64,000 nt of DNA from positions 4,017,501 to 4,081,500 of the forward strand of contig CALZFC010000251.1 of the NCBI GenBank assembly GCA_945643635.1. The letters are read 5' to 3'. A model generated the notes under the pieces. The model saw nothing but the letters and a program-made list of their open reading frames with translations. It made no database searches and was not told where the DNA came from. The DNA is from Allodiplogaster sudhausi. Lineage: Eukaryota; Nematoda; Chromadorea; Rhabditida; Diplogasteridae. Positions 63,098 through 64,000 of this stretch are shown here, in pieces (the stretch's first letter is position 1; each line of letters starts with the position of its first letter). The position numbers and the translations under genes are program-made.

Positions 63098-64000
63098 GCT
63101 CATAATAAACGCGAAAGTGTTACATATGACGCGATTTGCGAGAGAATCGAAATGGCCGGGGACCCGGCCAAAATCGACCAGCTTGGATTTTCTTCAAAAG
63201 TTCCTTATAGGGGTTTTCTGATATGAGGAATCGATTGGAAGTGGTCTAAGGATCGGAAAATGCCGTTTTCGTTTGCTATGATGGCTTGAAATATGGAGCT
63301 CGCCGCGCAGGGGGGCGAGTTGAATACACGTCGGGGGTCATTGCGTCGCACTTTGTGAAGATATATAAACGAAAATTTACATCTCAATAGCCAAGATATT
63401 GCTCTAAACAATAAAAAAAGAAAAATTTGAAAATTGCCAACTTTAAAGTATTTATAGACGTTGAAGTTTGAGAGGGCGCAGACAACTTATTTCTCATTTT
63501 ACCAGAACCAAACCTGCACAGTATTATAGAGCTTGAAAATAGCTTTCAAACGCACTATAGGATTTAGAAAACTTAGGAAGTCTTTGATGTTTCCTTCTCG
63601 ATTATTCCCGTGCGGCAGTACAAATCAGAACGTCCGCGGATTAAAAAAGGTGCTTAAAAATCTTTTCACACGTCCAAACATTAAGTAGAAGAAAGAGCGT
63701 GAAATTTGCTATACGTTGTTCTCTTTCAATAGATTTCAAGTCAGCGATTTTTTTTTGTTATAAGTCAAAAGAATAAAGCATCTGCATGTAACAATTATTC
63801 AAGAAAAGGCGCAGAAAAAAATTGGAATATTCGAATTCGAATAACCTTAAAAAAATAATTATTGGGCTTAAGAGAGCCATTCTGAGAGGTTCGAGCAGGC
63901 CTCTATACAAGACATGTCGGGAACAAAATTTTTTTTTGATTTTTTATTCCTTCTAATGTCTTATGTAGCACTCTATAGAGATCCCAAAAAAATTGTTTTA
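63098..64000. other. no recognised feature
   Basis: AT-rich DNA with one GC-rich patch (63145-63160) and open frames under 70 codons. Nothing supports a gene, RNA or mobile element. Confidence 0.6.

Overview
This is eukaryotic DNA, most likely from a nematode or another small ecdysozoan. Genes have many short, phase-consistent GT-AG introns. Noncoding DNA is AT-rich but saturated with (CT)n/(GA)n microsatellites. One duplicated gene pair resembles nematode C6-domain secreted proteins, and the main gene is a SynGAP/DAB2IP-type Ras GAP (gap-2 in C. elegans). The species cannot be named from the sequence. Exon models below were built by hand from splice signals and frame continuity.

Layout. 1-4223: microsatellite-rich DNA with one doubtful 5' exon. 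4224-30971 (+): a 27-exon Ras GTPase-activating protein with the end of a PH domain, a C2 domain, a complete RasGAP domain, a Ser/Gly/Ala-rich tail and a C-terminal coiled coil. All 27 exons join in frame to a TGA; its 10.4-kb and 5.6-kb introns hold most of the CT/GA tracts. 32050-32290: a broken copy of the gene at 61-63 kb. 32808-34220 (-): a seven-exon coiled-coil gene lying tail to tail with the GAP gene.

34.3-47.2 kb: a segmental duplication (about 34.45-39.2 kb and 43.4-47.2 kb) around an unrelated gene at 40.2-42.3 kb. Each copy has a small secreted Thr-rich Cys-rich gene and an RPS27-like relic. The second secreted gene has a frame-breaking deletion. Copy 1 later received a 310-bp hAT-like MITE with an 8-bp target duplication and a 247-bp solo-LTR-like insertion; copy 2 preserves both empty sites.

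48014-58005: a roughly 10-kb DNA transposon-like unit with CACACAGAGAAGAAA inverted ends. It carries two long minus-strand spliced genes. One has C2H2 fingers followed by a domain with conserved Asp/Glu motifs (YIDD, SADN, HDIMEG) that may be a transposase core; the other is a companion protein. Inside it is a very recent tandem duplication whose junction is filled with 284 bp copied from a gene 4.5 kb away.

58396-60404 (+): a single-pass membrane protein with a Lys/Glu-rich (KEKE) tail and a GC-AG intron. 61422-63097 (-): a five-exon gene of an unrecognised family, apparently a distant paralog of the gene at 40.2-42.3 kb. The last 0.9 kb shows nothing recognisable.
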